Origin: Centropus unirufus
Taxonomy: Eukaryota > Chordata > Aves > Cuculiformes > Centropidae
Assembly: GCA_013397695.1 (NCBI GenBank)
Contig: VYZI01000392.1
Coordinates: forward strand, 110,086 to 174,085
Length of the DNA stretch: 64,000 bases
Reading direction: 5' to 3'
Position numbers and translations under genes: made by a program. Position 1 is the stretch's first letter. Each line of letters begins with the position of its first letter. The notes under the pieces are model-generated. The model saw only the letters and a program-made list of their open reading frames with translations. It was not told where the DNA came from and ran no database searches. Positions 1-37,019 of this stretch are shown piece after piece.

Positions 1-106
1 AGGGTCCATGGCTCAGTATGGACCAACTGTCCAAGTGTTAATGAAGAGGAGTATTTTTACAGCCCAGTTTAGGAATTAACCTGCAAGCTTTCCTGTTTTC
101 CTGTAG

Positions 107-25229
<25,123 letters not shown>

Positions 25230-26450
25230 TCACAATGAAAAATACAATGTCTGCCTGTTACAGCGAAAGAGAAACTCGTGATTCTTTTCTAAATATATCA
25301 CCTGAATCAAGGAAACGTGTTACGCCTTCTTGTTGTAGAAAAACGGCTTGCAGATTATAAACAGAGACACTTGGTTGATAGTCATTAAAGGCCCCCGTGG
25401 ACTTAAAGTGATCAGGCCCTAAAAGTTGTTGTGACAAGGTTTCTTTAGCAAGTTCTTGTTTAAATTATCATTTATTTGACGAGTGAAGTTTTTAACTTGC
25501 TTTGCTGTGTGAAATTTAAAAAGGGATGTTTTTCCAGGCTGGAACAATAAATGTCGCTGTGCAGTTTAATACTGGGCTGTGTGTATCCATCTAGCAAAGT
25601 CTGAAGTTTTTCCTCCAAAGACAACTTTTGTACATAAGTACAGCAATTAAAACCCACCATGTATTTGATGACTCTAGTTTAGTAGCCTAGTTCCGTGTAC
25701 CCTCACCTGCCTCTGATTTTTACCCACCCTCATGTATTGTCTGACGTGCAATTCACTCGGTTCTTTTTGTGTGCAACATTCGACAATTGTTCTGGTTTGG
25801 TTAGCGTGGGCCTTTAACTGCCCCGGGCCTCTTTCTCCAATTAAGATAATTTAAATTTTACTGAAATCAAATATATATTGTCAATATAATTCAGCCTTTG
25901 TAACTAGGTAGGACCTTTCTTATAGCATAGTTTACTGTAGTGGTAGGATATAATGGCGACAGCCTTTACCGGTCGATGCTCTAGAGCTGTTTACACAGTG
26001 ATTCAGGCAGCAAAAGCCTCTTTACTGGGGGCTGGAAGAATTCTGTTTCTTTTTTTTCATGTAGTTGAGTCCAACAGCTTGGGCTGGCCGGTGTGTATTG
26101 CAGTAAGGCCAGAGCATTTCCGATTGATGTAAAGTTGGGTTGTCTTTCTTTTTTTTTTTTTTGAAGACGAAGTAGTGTTGTTCCCTGTTTGGGTAAACCG
26201 TTCTCTTGATCCAAGTTCCCGCTTACTTTTGTAGTCTTTTCTTTTGATTTATTTTTTTCCTTCCTTCTCCCCCCCCAGCGCTAGCTTGGAACAAACAGTT
26301 CAGCCTTTGTCTTTTGACACAGATAAAGCACCTGTAAGCAATGCTCTGTCCAACTGTTTTCTGTGCTGATTTCTCAAATCTGCAATAATTTACTTCATCA
26401 GGTTAATGTTTTTACCTGAATACAAATAAAAAAGTTTGCTTCACCTTTTT
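25230..26450 (+). other. TRIP12: TRIP12 3' untranslated region
   Basis: This AT-rich sequence follows the stop codon and shows no coding potential. It contains AATAAA at 25546-25551 and a stronger candidate AATAAA at 26425-26430, followed within 30 bases by T/GT-rich sequence (ttcacctttttgttcatag). The UTR may extend to a possible ATTAAA site at 27263-27268. The end is inferred from signals only. Confidence 0.7.
26425..26430 (+). terminator. Candidate TRIP12 poly(A) signal
   Basis: A canonical AATAAA inside tacaaataaaaaagtttgct has T- and GT-rich sequence downstream, the layout of a cleavage and polyadenylation site. An earlier AATAAA at 25546 also has GT-rich sequence after it (gtcgctgtgcag) and could give a shorter 3' UTR. 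Confidence 0.55.
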
Positions 26451-27262
26451 GTTCATAGTTTTGTGCTGTATGCCTAAAGTTCAATTGTGTAAATTGCTGT
26501 AACGCAAGTAAATCGTCCTAAAATCTACTTGGCCAACGGCCTGCAACTCGTGGATGATTTACTGCTAAAACAAGACCTTTTAAGACCTCCAACTTCGAGG
26601 GAAATTTTTTCATTCCATGGGTTCAAAAAAATGGGCGTTTATTCCTGAGATGTACCTGCTCTGTCGTCCATCTCTATGGAAAATGATAGTTGCTTACTTT
26701 TATTCAACTTTGAGAAATCAAAATTCATATTTAAGTGCTTAGAAATTGTTAAATTCTGGCTCATCAGGCTAGCGTTTCCCCCAGGCTAACGATAACGAGC
26801 TTTCTTTTATCCAGCAGAAGACCTTCTCCTTCCAGACTATGTATTTCAGTACATGCCATGGACATTCTTCCAGTCAACACTCACGGGATCACACGTGGTT
26901 GCTCCTCCCAGCGCCACTGAGACCTAATGCAGCTCTGCCATGAGCATGAGTAGGACGGGAAGTCCTTGCACAAAGAACCCAATAACTGAACAGTTTCTAC
27001 TACTGCATTTAAACTGAACGAAGATGCTTCACACTAGACATAGAATAACGGTAGCGCAGAGTGCGGCATAGCTTGCAGAAACCTTGGAGGCAGTGTCTAA
27101 ACTACGGACTGGTTTTGAAACTGTTCTCGTAACTTGATCAAACTGAGCACAAAAGTGTTTATAGTGTGTGGATAGCCGTTTGTTCATTTTTCTAAGGTTC
27201 TATATTTTAAAAAAAAAACCTGACTTGTGTAAAAAAAAAAAAAGAAAAAGCTAATATTTTGT

Positions 27263-27268
27263 ATTAAA
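27263..27268 (+). terminator. Possible distal TRIP12 poly(A) signal (ATTAAA)
   Basis: ATTAAA lies in ttttgtattaaaatatcacg and is followed by a TG-rich then T-rich run (gtgtattgatattttttt). It would extend the 3' UTR to about 2.05 kb. Nearby A runs at 27210-27245 could also cause internal priming in cDNA libraries. Confidence 0.35.
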
Positions 27269-29137
27269 ATATCACGTGTATTGATATTTTTTTTACCCAT
27301 GTTGTCTCCCTCTAGAATCTGGCTTCCATTGACTTTGAGATTTTGAGGAGTAGTCCAATTTGAGCCATAGCCATCGTGTAACTGGTTTGGTGGGAAAAGA
27401 AGCTGTTGGTTGCCTGAAGGAAGGAAAAACCAAGTTTCTGTGGTCATGTTTGTGCTGGTTGTCACTTTCAGCACAGAGTCCAGAGCAGCTGGTCTGGAAA
27501 GTGAATGAAAGCCCTTTTGGATGCTGCTGCTTTTTCCTGCCAAGGGCAGCTTTTGGTGTATGAGCAGAGTGGTCTGGCTGGAAAAGGTAAAAATAGTAAT
27601 TTGTAAGAATAAATGGAAGAATCACAATTTGCATGGCTGCAATCCTTGCCTAGAGGTGGAAATGCGATATTGAAGAGTAGCTGAGAAGTGGAAGGGTGGG
27701 GAAAAGTGAGGGATTTCTTCTTGGGAGCTTTGGATGAAGGCAGAAGCTCACCAAGATCGGTCCCAGGTGGGTTTAGATTCCTGTGGAACTCTTGGAAGGA
27801 CACGTAGTCACCTTGGTCCTGGGCTTTTGTGCGTGCTTTGGTAGGGTGTAACAAAATGTACAAGAAGTTGTCTTAATTTTAAGATGGAGGCTTTTTTTAA
27901 TGTTGGAAGTGCTGCTGCTTGTCAAGAACACCAGCCACCCCTTAGGGTTTTGGGTGAGTTTCGTGTCTTTGTGAATTAACAGCAGCAAAAAGTCGTTTGT
28001 GGTGGGTTGGTAAGTGATGCTGCTTCATTTTCTGTAGGAAGATCTGCAAGAACAAACACCAGGAGCGTGTGAAGTGCCCCATGCCCCTTGCCAAACCTGC
28101 CAGGTGTTGGAGCTCCCGCGTGCAGACTGCTCACATGATTTAATTGCCCTAATTCTTCCTTCTTTCCCCTTAAATGTGTTTATTTTTCTTCCTTTCTCCT
28201 TACTGAATTCCCTGCTGAGAAGGTGGGTGCCTAAAGGCAGGGGCTGATGAAATTCCAAGTGCCTGCATCCCTTGTTCCCTCTTTCCTGGCCACCGCTGGA
28301 GGTAGGTCTGTCACCTGCTGAGTTCCCAGGCCCTGTCCCACCACTTCCCATCGCCCGAAGATCCTGTGCCTCTGCAGGGGGCACTGAAGTCTGCCTGGCT
28401 TCAGGCTTTTCCATGTGGATGTGCCTCCAGCAAGCAAAGAAAGCTTTTCTATAGCTGAAGCTGTTGGCAGAATGGGGATAAAATCTTTGTTGGGATGGAT
28501 TAGAATGAAAAGTTTGGAAGGGAGGGTAAAAGCTTGCTGTGCTTGCAGAGTTTTTTCGGGATTTGTCTTGTCTTTCTGCTTTTCTTTCCTGCATCGTGAT
28601 GGCTCGAACTGGAAAACCTCTGCCATGCGCCCTGGGGTCTTGCAGGGACCTCCTGGCTTGTGCTCCGAGCTTGCTGCACCTCTCCCACTGCAGCTTTTTT
28701 AATACCTTTTCTTATAGCTTTTTTAAAAAATATTCTTTACGAAGAGTAGTATATGTTATATAATATTCATAAAGATGTTCTGCACTTGAGCAGAACTGGG
28801 AGTTGTGATGCCATAAGCAGGGGAGCCAAGCGGAGCGGGAATAGGGAAGGCAGATCCTGTGGTTTGGAGGCGCTGCGTTGTTTGAACCTGGTCCGAAGCG
28901 GAAAAGACAAACCCAAAGCCTCATAAGGAGTAAAAGGGGATGGAAGTTGAGGAAGGAGACTGTCCAGGTGAAGCTGGAAGCAGCGAGTTTGGGTAAAAAC
29001 GAGGGATGTTTGTTGGCTTTTTTTCCTGTTTCCTCTCCACACTTATTTGTCTGTCATGAAGAGCCTAAAAAGGCAGAGGCAGATAAACCTGAAGGGGGAA
29101 ATGTTTCATGTGACCCTGCTCTGGGCTGTGGCTGCTT

Positions 29138-29165
29138 AAAAAAAAAAAAAAAAAGAAAAAAAAAA
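29138..29165 (+). repeat. A-rich tract
   Basis: About 17 A, one G and 10 A. It may be simple sequence or the tail of an old retroposed copy. CR1 elements do not end in poly(A), so it is not the end of a CR1. Confidence 0.7.
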
Positions 29166-30325
29166 GTAAGTATTGAATTTTATAACTTAGTGGCTTGGTG
29201 TGATTAATGTACTGGAAGTGTTGGTGTTAATAATTATTTAGGAAAGGTTTACCTGTGGCCTTGTTATTTCTTTGATACGCGAAGGAGCGACCCTTATTCC
29301 GGCACACTACAAGTATAAATCCTATTTAAAAAAAGGAGCGAATCACTTAATGTTTATCAATCAGCTGAATTATAGGAGGGTTTGGGTTGCAATTCTCGAT
29401 TTCCAGCCAGCAGGATCAGCACCTGCTAGCCCAGAAATCCGAGGCGAAGGGGAGAAACCGGCAGAAACGGGAGCGCAGCTGGGAGAGGGAGGAAGAGAAG
29501 GGATTATTCCCTTTGGCTCCATGTCCCCAGCGGAGAGATTATGCAATCTCCCTGGGTTTTTCAGGAATCAACTGGATAAACGCATTTGTTTTCCTGAAGC
29601 AGGTCACTATTCTAAATTTGGGCTTTCTTCAGAATTTAAAACCAAATCTGCAGGAAGGCGTTTCCCAATGACTGAGGCTCAGAAGTTGATGTGCATCTAA
29701 AATAGTTTTGTGCTGTTTTGTGCTACATCAGTCTTATCAATTTAAGCTCAACAGAAGAAATTTGTATGCAGAAAGAAATGTATTGGGGTTTTTTTCCTAA
29801 ATTTTTTCCTAAATTTTCCAATAAAATGAACGGGACCGACAAGGGTGTTCCTTGCAGCTGCAGGTTATGAACAATCTCTGCTTCAACCGGCTGAAAATTA
29901 CAGCCCTTGATTACTTCTACTTTTCTTAAAAGGGTTTAAACTTTCCCAAGTTTCTCTAGTGTTTTTTTTTTCTATTTTTAATAGAGTGGAGTGGGAAGTT
30001 CTTCCAGAATAAGCGGTTATTGGGATTGACGGCAATCGGGGAGAGATGCCGTGGTGCCACCCAGAGGGCTTTCCAGAAAGAATGGTTCTCACAGGTTATG
30101 GCCAAAAATAACATCCTGAAAAATGCCTAAAAATTGAAAGATTAGGTAGAAATAGGAATATGGAATGCAAAAGACCGGAAGAAGTTCTTCTCCCATCTTG
30201 AATGTGGAGTTTGAAATGGAAGTTTCTTGGAGTTTCCTGTTTTTTCTGCTTTTGTGGCTTATTTTTTCAGTAACCGTGCCCTCACACACACCCAGCTGCT
30301 CCCTTCCTACTAATTACCAAAAGCT

Positions 30326-30404
30326 TTCAATTCAAATTGAATTCAATAATTCAAATTTGTTTGTTATTTATTCAAGTAATTCCATTTAATTCAATAATTC
30401 AAAC
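30326..30404. repeat. Degenerate AATTCAA-type repeat
   Basis: The motif TTCAA/AATTCAA recurs (caattcaaattgaattcaat, aataattcaaatttg, tttaattcaataattcaaac), with local inverted symmetry around 30330-30345. It is an AT-rich low-complexity array. Confidence 0.6.
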
Positions 30405-31946
30405 CTTGTGCTCAAGCAGACTTCTGCCCAAACTGCAGTCCTGAGGTAACATCGCTGCTCTCCAGATGTTTAATATCTGCAAGTCCAAAATATAAAGCTT
30501 TTATCTTGCTCAGAAAAGGCTCAAGAGAAAAGCTGCCTCCTCTAAATTAACTTCTACCCTAGTAAAGATGTAACTAATAATTAGTGGGTTTGGAATGATT
30601 CATTAATATTTAGAAAACGAACAGTGTTGTTACGAGTGGTGTCTGAAGCGCAGAAATTCCTCTTAAAAAATCCGAGACTTCCGTTCCTCGCTAAATATTT
30701 AATCAGAATAGATTAAAAAAAAAATAAAATCACTGCAACATCTCCTTCAAGCCACTAGAGGCTGAGTACTTCTCCATCAAAATAAATAGTTAAGCTGTAA
30801 CGTAGATGATCTGAGCCCCGCTAATGAGCTGTTGGACTGGTAACACATTCCAAATTCCGGCAAGTGTGAGCGGGGCAGGCAGCTCCAATCCTTCCTGATA
30901 CCAAGATTAGTGATTCGCTTACGGAAAGCTGGCTATAAAATTATTTAAGCCAGGCATATCGGAACATTAAAATGCATAAAAACATCCAGCATTTTGGAAA
31001 AATCACTGGCTAATTAAGTAAGCATAATATTTTCTGTTGTACAGTTAAATATAATTATGATGCGAATGTTGCTCATATTCTGCTAAAAGCAAAGGAAACG
31101 CAGGTGGTTTGGTTATGTCCAATCTGTCGGAGGTCGCTGTGCTAGTGGTTTCCCGGCTTATTTTTAAGGGTTTTTTCTTCTGAAAAACCTTGCTAATGCA
31201 TCAACCGGACTCACTACCTGATCCTGAAGCCATCTTTTCCCATCTTTATATTTTCTAACTAATAAAACCCCTCAGCTGCAAACTAGAATCCTACCACAAT
31301 TACTGAACCCTTTAAGGGTACCAAGAAGAACTGAAAAATTCAAAATCAACTGAAAAAAGAGGGACCGCTCTATTCCAGCACCCGGTGTGGTTCTGGAGGT
31401 CGGCCCACATGTACCACACTAGCCCGGAGAATTTGGGCTAAAACAAGGGAGAAGGTAGAATATCTTTTGAGATCGTCTGGTTCTGGTGCTTTGTCCTAAG
31501 GGATGTTCAGGAAACTGGTGGGAGCGAGTTGTTACCGAAGTCCTAGGAGAATGGAAAGGGATAAATATTTTCATTTACGGGGAGACTCCCAGCCCAGCCG
31601 CTTTCCCACCAAAAGCCACAGCGGCCTGGGATATAAAACTGAGCTGTTTTGGAGCACTTGGAAGGTAAGGAGGAGACAAGCAGCTCCCTCCGAGGACTTG
31701 CCAAGAACTGATCGCCTCAAACCAAATTATTTTGGGGAAGAATGAGGCAACAGCTCTCGCGCATGGAATGGAAGGGAGAAAGGGCTGTGAGAACTCGGCA
31801 CGGGCAAGGCCTTGGGCGCAGCTTTCCAGGAGATTCTCTCGAACGAGCTTAGGGAATGGATACGGATGGTTCTTAGGGCTGCAGAATTAACTGGAAACTT
31901 GTAATAATGGCCGGGGTGCGGGTCGGGGCGCGGGTGGCGCTGCGCA

Positions 31947-31965
31947 CGGCGCCCCCTGGCGGCCG
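31947..31965 (-). promoter_or_regulatory. Near-consensus CTCF binding site
   Basis: On the - strand the 19-mer reads CGGCCGCCAGGGGGCGCCG. It contains GCC-G-CCAGGGGGCGC, agreeing with the known CTCF core (TGGCCACCAGGGGGCGCTA) at 15 of 19 positions including the whole CCAGGGGGCGC core. It lies at the left edge of the CpG island. Occupancy cannot be seen from sequence. Confidence 0.65.
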
Positions 31966-31994
31966 CTCCCGGCCGCGGCCCCGGCTCCTCCCCG

Positions 31995-32713
31995 NNNNNN
32001 NNNNNNNNNNNNNNNNNNNNNNNNNNNNNNNNNNNNNNNNNNNNNNNNNNNNNNNNNNNNNNNNNNNNNNNNNNNNNNNNNNNNNNNNNNNNNNNNNNNN
32101 NNNNNNNNNNNNNNNNNNNNNNNNNNNNNNNNNNNNNNNNNNNNNNNNNNNNNNNNNNNNNNNNNNNNNNNNNNNNNNNNNNNNNNNNNNNNNNNNNNNN
32201 NNNNNNNNNNNNNNNNNNNNNNNNNNNNNNNNNNNNNNNNNNNNNNNNNNNNNNNNNNNNNNNNNNNNNNNNNNNNNNNNNNNNNNNNNNNNNNNNNNNN
32301 NNNNNNNNNNNNNNNNNNNNNNNNNNNNNNNNNNNNNNNNNNNNNNNNNNNNNNNNNNNNNNNNNNNNNNNNNNNNNNNNNNNNNNNNNNNNNNNNNNNN
32401 NNNNNNNNNNNNNNNNNNNNNNNNNNNNNNNNNNNNNNNNNNNNNNNNNNNNNNNNNNNNNNNNNNNNNNNNNNNNNNNNNNNNNNNNNNNNNNNNNNNN
32501 NNNNNNNNNNNNNNNNNNNNNNNNNNNNNNNNNNNNNNNNNNNNNNNNNNNNNNNNNNNNNNNNNNNNNNNNNNNNNNNNNNNNNNNNNNNNNNNNNNNN
32601 NNNNNNNNNNNNNNNNNNNNNNNNNNNNNNNNNNNNNNNNNNNNNNNNNNNNNNNNNNNNNNNNNNNNNNNNNNNNNNNNNNNNNNNNNNNNNNNNNNNN
32701 NNNNNNNNNNNNN
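31995..32713. other. Assembly gap (719 N)
   Basis: A run of N inside the CpG island. The right flank begins with C-rich imperfect repeats (cccattcccatttcccggtt), a sequence type that often fails in sequencing. Reading frames that cross the gap are artefacts. Confidence 1.
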
Positions 32714-32780
32714 CCCATTCCCATTTCCCGGTTCTCCGGGTGCCTGGTTCCCAGTTCCCGGTGCCGTTCCCGCATCCCGC
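32714..32780. repeat. C-rich degenerate tandem repeat, G-quadruplex prone on - strand
   Basis: A unit near CCC(A/G)(G/T)TT recurs: cccattcccatttcccggtt, then ttcccagttcccggtgccgt, then tcccgcatcccg. The - strand carries at least seven GGG runs with mostly short loops. It abuts the gap and may continue into it. Confidence 0.6.
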
Positions 32781-33050
32781 GGGCAGGGAGGTGGGGGTGC
32801 GCGGTTTCCCCTCCCGGGCAATCCCGGCCCTTCCCGGCCGCGGTTTGTTTGGCGCTGATTTACGGATGGTCCCGGGGAGCGGGGGCTCCGAATGGGAATG
32901 GCCCAACCGCGTCCCCTCGGGATCATTCCCGGCTCCGAAGGGTCGGGATGCCGGAGCTGCTCCCTGCGCTCTAAAACTCGGGAGAGGCAGCGAGCTGGAT
33001 CTTTCTGACACCCTCGGTCCTGCTGAAATTTAATGTAAGGGCAAAGCGAG

Positions 33051-36000
33051 GTTTAATTAGTGCCACGCCAGGATTGTAATTTGGTTTTTTTTCTTTGATT
33101 TTTTTTTTTTCCCCCCTTCACCTCTAAAGTAAAGGAGGAAAATCTTTATTATTGTGTTCAGAAATCCACATGGACTTAACCTCCCGGTCCTTGAGGTGAG
33201 GCAAAGCAGGCGCAGGGACAAAGGCTGCTCCCTGCCCTGGGTTCCTTTCCGTGACAGCAGCGAGCGGGGGTTTCTTTCTCAGCGCCCTGATTTGAGCGCA
33301 TTTGACCTCGAAGCAAATAAACTCAAGGAGGTTCAGTCTGCTTTTTAGCTTTTCTTTAATGCTCCTCAGTCCTCCCAGCCATAGGGAAAGGGATGAGGCG
33401 TTGACTGGAGGCTCCTGTAGGTGAGTACGGAGACCCCCGTAACGCGGAGTTCTGCGCTTGCCTTGGAGCTCCCGGATAATCCAGTGCAGCAATGAAAGGG
33501 AAAATATTGACGCTAATGAGATCCCGCAACACCCGGGAGGGGAAAGTGGATTGCACGGGTTTCTCTTTGGCTGCTTTGAGCTCTTGTCTTAAGAGTTTGC
33601 TGTGTTTTGTCCCTACGAAGCGAGAAAACAGGGCTGGGGTTTGCTTCTGCTCCTTGCTCGGAGCCTTGGAAGTGGCTGAGGGTGCGCGGCTCAACCATCA
33701 AAGACCCTTTTAGAGACTCGGTAAAAAATAAAACCCTTGCTGGTGCCCTCCTTCCCATCGAGTGCTGTGCCTGGGGAGCTGGATTTAATTGCTTTCCCAA
33801 TAAAAAATAGTATTTTAGTAGCAGTTATGCTTTTTATTGACTAATAAGAGGCTCGCAGCATCATAGATCTTGTTTCTTTTTTTTCTTTTTGGTGAAATAG
33901 TGATGAGGCCTGCAAGGAAAACTGAGAAACAATTGAACGCCCCTTCCTAGCTCTCGTGGCAGCAGTTGGGGGATGGATGCCAGTTAACTATGAAAAGTTA
34001 ATATGGTTTTGAAATGTAACCTCAATTAACTAGAGAGCAAGCAGGTTTGTTCTTTTTTTTTTAAAGGGATCATATAAAGACAACGTATCCATAGTTGAAG
34101 TTTTGCTGATTTTATCAAAATAGGAAGTAATGCATTTGTGCGATATTTATTGAGTTCTTGTGCTCCTCTCTTGTTCAGATGCCTAACAGCTTAAACTTTG
34201 ATAAAGAAAGGTTAAAAATACTCATGTTTTCAATTCAATTATACTAAATACCTGTATGGATTTAAAACCAGCTGTAGGGGTTTATTTTCCTGGTGTCTCT
34301 TCAGGGTTATGAGAAAACTGTGGCCTAAATTAGAGGGTCACTGGGGTATGTCTAGGCAGGGGATTTTCTGCTTCCTGCTGAGGTTGTTATCAAACAGTTC
34401 GACTTGCAGAGGGCAATACCAAGAAGGGAAAAAAGAACAGGAATTCTTAGGCTTAAATACCCAGATCATGGAAGGCAAGTTTGTGTCTTCAATTGTGATG
34501 GTGTTGGAGTGCTCTGGCATCTCCACTTCCCCAAAAATGCAGAATTAATTTAACTTAATGCTTAATTTCACGTTGCTTCTTGCAGTGCAAAGTTTCACGG
34601 ATTCTGCTTGGATGTGCTGAGACATAGGATGGAGGGAAAAGGTCTCCGTGTGGCCACGGGGGCGAGGGGAAGCCCACGGTGTACGGGGGTTGCGCACAGT
34701 CCCAGTTGGTGATTGCCCCAAAATTGCATGGGAAAAGAGGCCAGGAATAAACCTGGCATCGTGTGCATGAGAGAATTCTAAAAATCCAGAGCTTTCCCAG
34801 CCCCAAGTGATGATTTCAGATTGGACTTAAGTCACAATTGCTTTACTAACTCATTATTAATTTAATAACAGAATTACAAGTCCTCTTAGTGTATCCACCC
34901 TAGGAATTATTTATGTGGCTGTAGCTCACGTTGCTTTCGGTTTGAATCGAGTTTGTTTTGCAGACGTCAGGATGGTTTCGTTATGGCTTGTTTGGTTTCA
35001 CATCGCAGGACATTGCTCTAATTTTACTCAATTTCTTGTCCTGGTTGTGAGGTTTTTTTTCCCCCCACTTCTCCGTCGTGTTTCTGGCCTGTGTAAAGAA
35101 GGAATAGGATTAATGTGTTGGAGCATCTTAAAATGAGCAAAGAAACCACATGTATTCCCAAGGAAACTGTACGAAAATTATAGTGAAATCAGCTGCCCCT
35201 CGGCGGGAATTTGAATTGGGACAATTGTCAGCTCTGCACTGGGAGAACCTACTGAGAGAAATAGAAATGAGCTGAGGGACAGATATTAAAGTTCACTAAA
35301 CTTTACCTTCCCTAACTTTTTACTTGTATTTTACTCCGAAAGGTGAACTTTAACGTAGATTTTGAACAACTGGTCTCATGACCGCTCTGTTATTTCTAAT
35401 TTTATGACTAATCCGACACAGTTGCTTTTCTTGATCAGGAAAGTTTTATGTAAAAGTTGATTTGCGTTTGTGCCTTACAGGATATTTTTAGATATATAAA
35501 GTAATAAATATGAAAGAAAAACTGCATGACAGACATGATCATTTGCTTAAAACTACAGCATCTGATCTTAGTTAATGGCATTAAATTACATGATATTTAT
35601 TTGGTTCTGTGCTAGTACTAATATCATTAAAAGACTATGATGTAAAGAAGCATTAATTTTTTAATGTATTTTAAAATACTGTAATATGTGCTTAATTTGT
35701 TTTAGTTGCTTCTCTTGGTTTTGTTTGTGTTTTTTTTCTTTAATTTTTTCTTTGCTTGGGTTGATGGTTTTTCCCCTTTTACTTTGCTGCTTTTTGTTCT
35801 GCTTTTTTTTATTCTATAGACTGTGTTAGTAGTCAAAACTAGAAAAGAGGTAGCGTGGAAGCAGCCTGCACCGGCGTTCTGGCGTTGCAGCAGTTCTCTA
35901 CGGGCTGATCAGCGATGACTGCTTGTTCCACTTTACCCCGCGGGTGACGTGGCAGCCCCTGATGTAACGGCCCTTTTTGAGGTGGTGCTGACATCATTAT

Positions 36001-37000
36001 TTTAGTAGCAAAGTGTCCTCTTGGGTCCTAGACAGCATGGGTTGTGTTCACTCTGATGGCTCTTCGCATATCTGTAGCGGAAAATATCTTTTTAAATGTA
36101 ATTGTGGGCAGCTTATTTAAAGTGGAATTTTAAAAAAGATGTATTCTAAGTTTATAAATGTCAAGGAAGGAGCTGATTTTATAAAACCAATGCAGATGGA
36201 CAGGAGTTCATCATTTCAATTTTGTTCTTGGAATGATTTTTTCCCTCCCCCACCTGAATTTCTGCCTAATGATATTTTCTTCCTTCTCATTTTCGTACTT
36301 TTGAATGCCAGGTGAATTTATTTTTGTCCCCGATCATGGAATTCAAACATTCGCAGGCTGTTACACAGTGATTCAGTTTCCTGTTTTGTGCCCCCTGCTT
36401 CTGTTTGTTATCCCGTGTTGGGTTTTCATTTCTCTTCCTTTGAATTTATTTCTGTTCTCAATAGATTTCTGATAATGCGCTCTTTAATGCTGAATGGGGA
36501 AATCCAGGGTTAGCAAACCGCTCCACAAAGGAGGATTATTGCGTCTTGCCTCTGGTCTAATGCTCCAGAGCAAGTGGTGCAAAATTTCCCTGGCCAGGTT
36601 ATTTCAGGTTGCCTTGGGTGGTGATGGCATCCTTTAATCTAACTGCTAAATCACCTTCATGAGAGTAGCCTGATTAATTCTTCACGAGATCCTGTTTTCT
36701 ATTAAACGCTGACTTTCCTTCTGAAAGGTCTCTAAATAACTCTTGAATTCACAATGAGTTCTCTCATATATTTAAAATGATGTTTTTTTTCCATTCTGTG
36801 CTCATTGCACTTGGATTATGTGGCGATTGTGATGCGAGTGTTTTGTTACGTGACCCTTCTGTTTGCTCTTTTATCTTTAATGAGAGTAAATTGTAGGGTT
36901 AGGGGACGCCCTGGAGTTTTCTGGTTGGATTGGGATGTAGTTTAGCTTGAGTTCTGAGGTGCCGTGCCATTTCCCGCTAACTCTTGTGGTGCTTTCGGGA
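33051..37000. other. AT-rich non-coding region (candidate DNER intron 1, first part)
   Basis: No exon is recognised. There is a T-rich then C run at 33082-33120, many short open frames with no family match, and homeodomain-type AT-rich motifs around 35560-35700. A more GC-rich patch at 35850-35975 includes ggtgacgtggcag, which contains a CRE-like TGACGTGG. Assignment to DNER intron 1 is by inference from synteny. Confidence 0.5.
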
Positions 37001-37019
37001 TTTAAATATTTGGGTGGAG

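Larger units (their letters stand above)
26451..31850. other. Intergenic region between TRIP12 and the CpG island
   Basis: No gene is recognised. The stretch holds A-rich runs (27210-27245, 29138-29165), an AATTCAA array (30326-30404) and AT-rich sequence. On the - strand there are several long overlapping open frames between 27184 and 28626 (up to 189 codons from an ATG at 28594) that match no family I know and have biased composition (Ser, Lys, Pro). A TATAAAA lies at 31632-31638. Part of the left end may be extended TRIP12 3' UTR. Confidence 0.7.
31880..33050 (+). promoter_or_regulatory. DNER: CpG island, candidate DNER promoter and first exon (gapped)
   Basis: Sequence on both sides of the gap is G+C-rich and full of CpG (31905-31994 and 32714-32960), unlike the AT-rich surroundings. 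In human, DNER is the next gene beyond the TRIP12 3' end and runs in the same direction (established synteny, from memory). DNER encodes a single-pass neuronal protein with a signal peptide and EGF-like repeats that acts as a Notch ligand. No signal peptide or EGF Cys pattern is visible in the flanks, so the first coding exon would have to lie in the gap. The alternative is a CpG island of an unrelated transcript. Confidence 0.5.

Noticed and set aside
31632..31638. TATAAAA as a core promoter for the downstream gene
   Set aside because: It lies about 270 bases outside the CpG island in AT-rich DNA where such matches are common, and no initiator or exon follows.
31907..31994. Possible DNER start codon at ATG 31907 (MAGVRVGARVALRTAP)
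   Set aside because: It is Arg/Pro-rich with no hydrophobic signal-peptide core, unlike the DNER N-terminus. It is more likely 5' UTR or promoter.
31727..33011. Very long open frames (300-399 codons) on both strands across the CpG island
   Set aside because: They are made mostly of N translated as X. The real sequence on either side encodes no recognisable protein.
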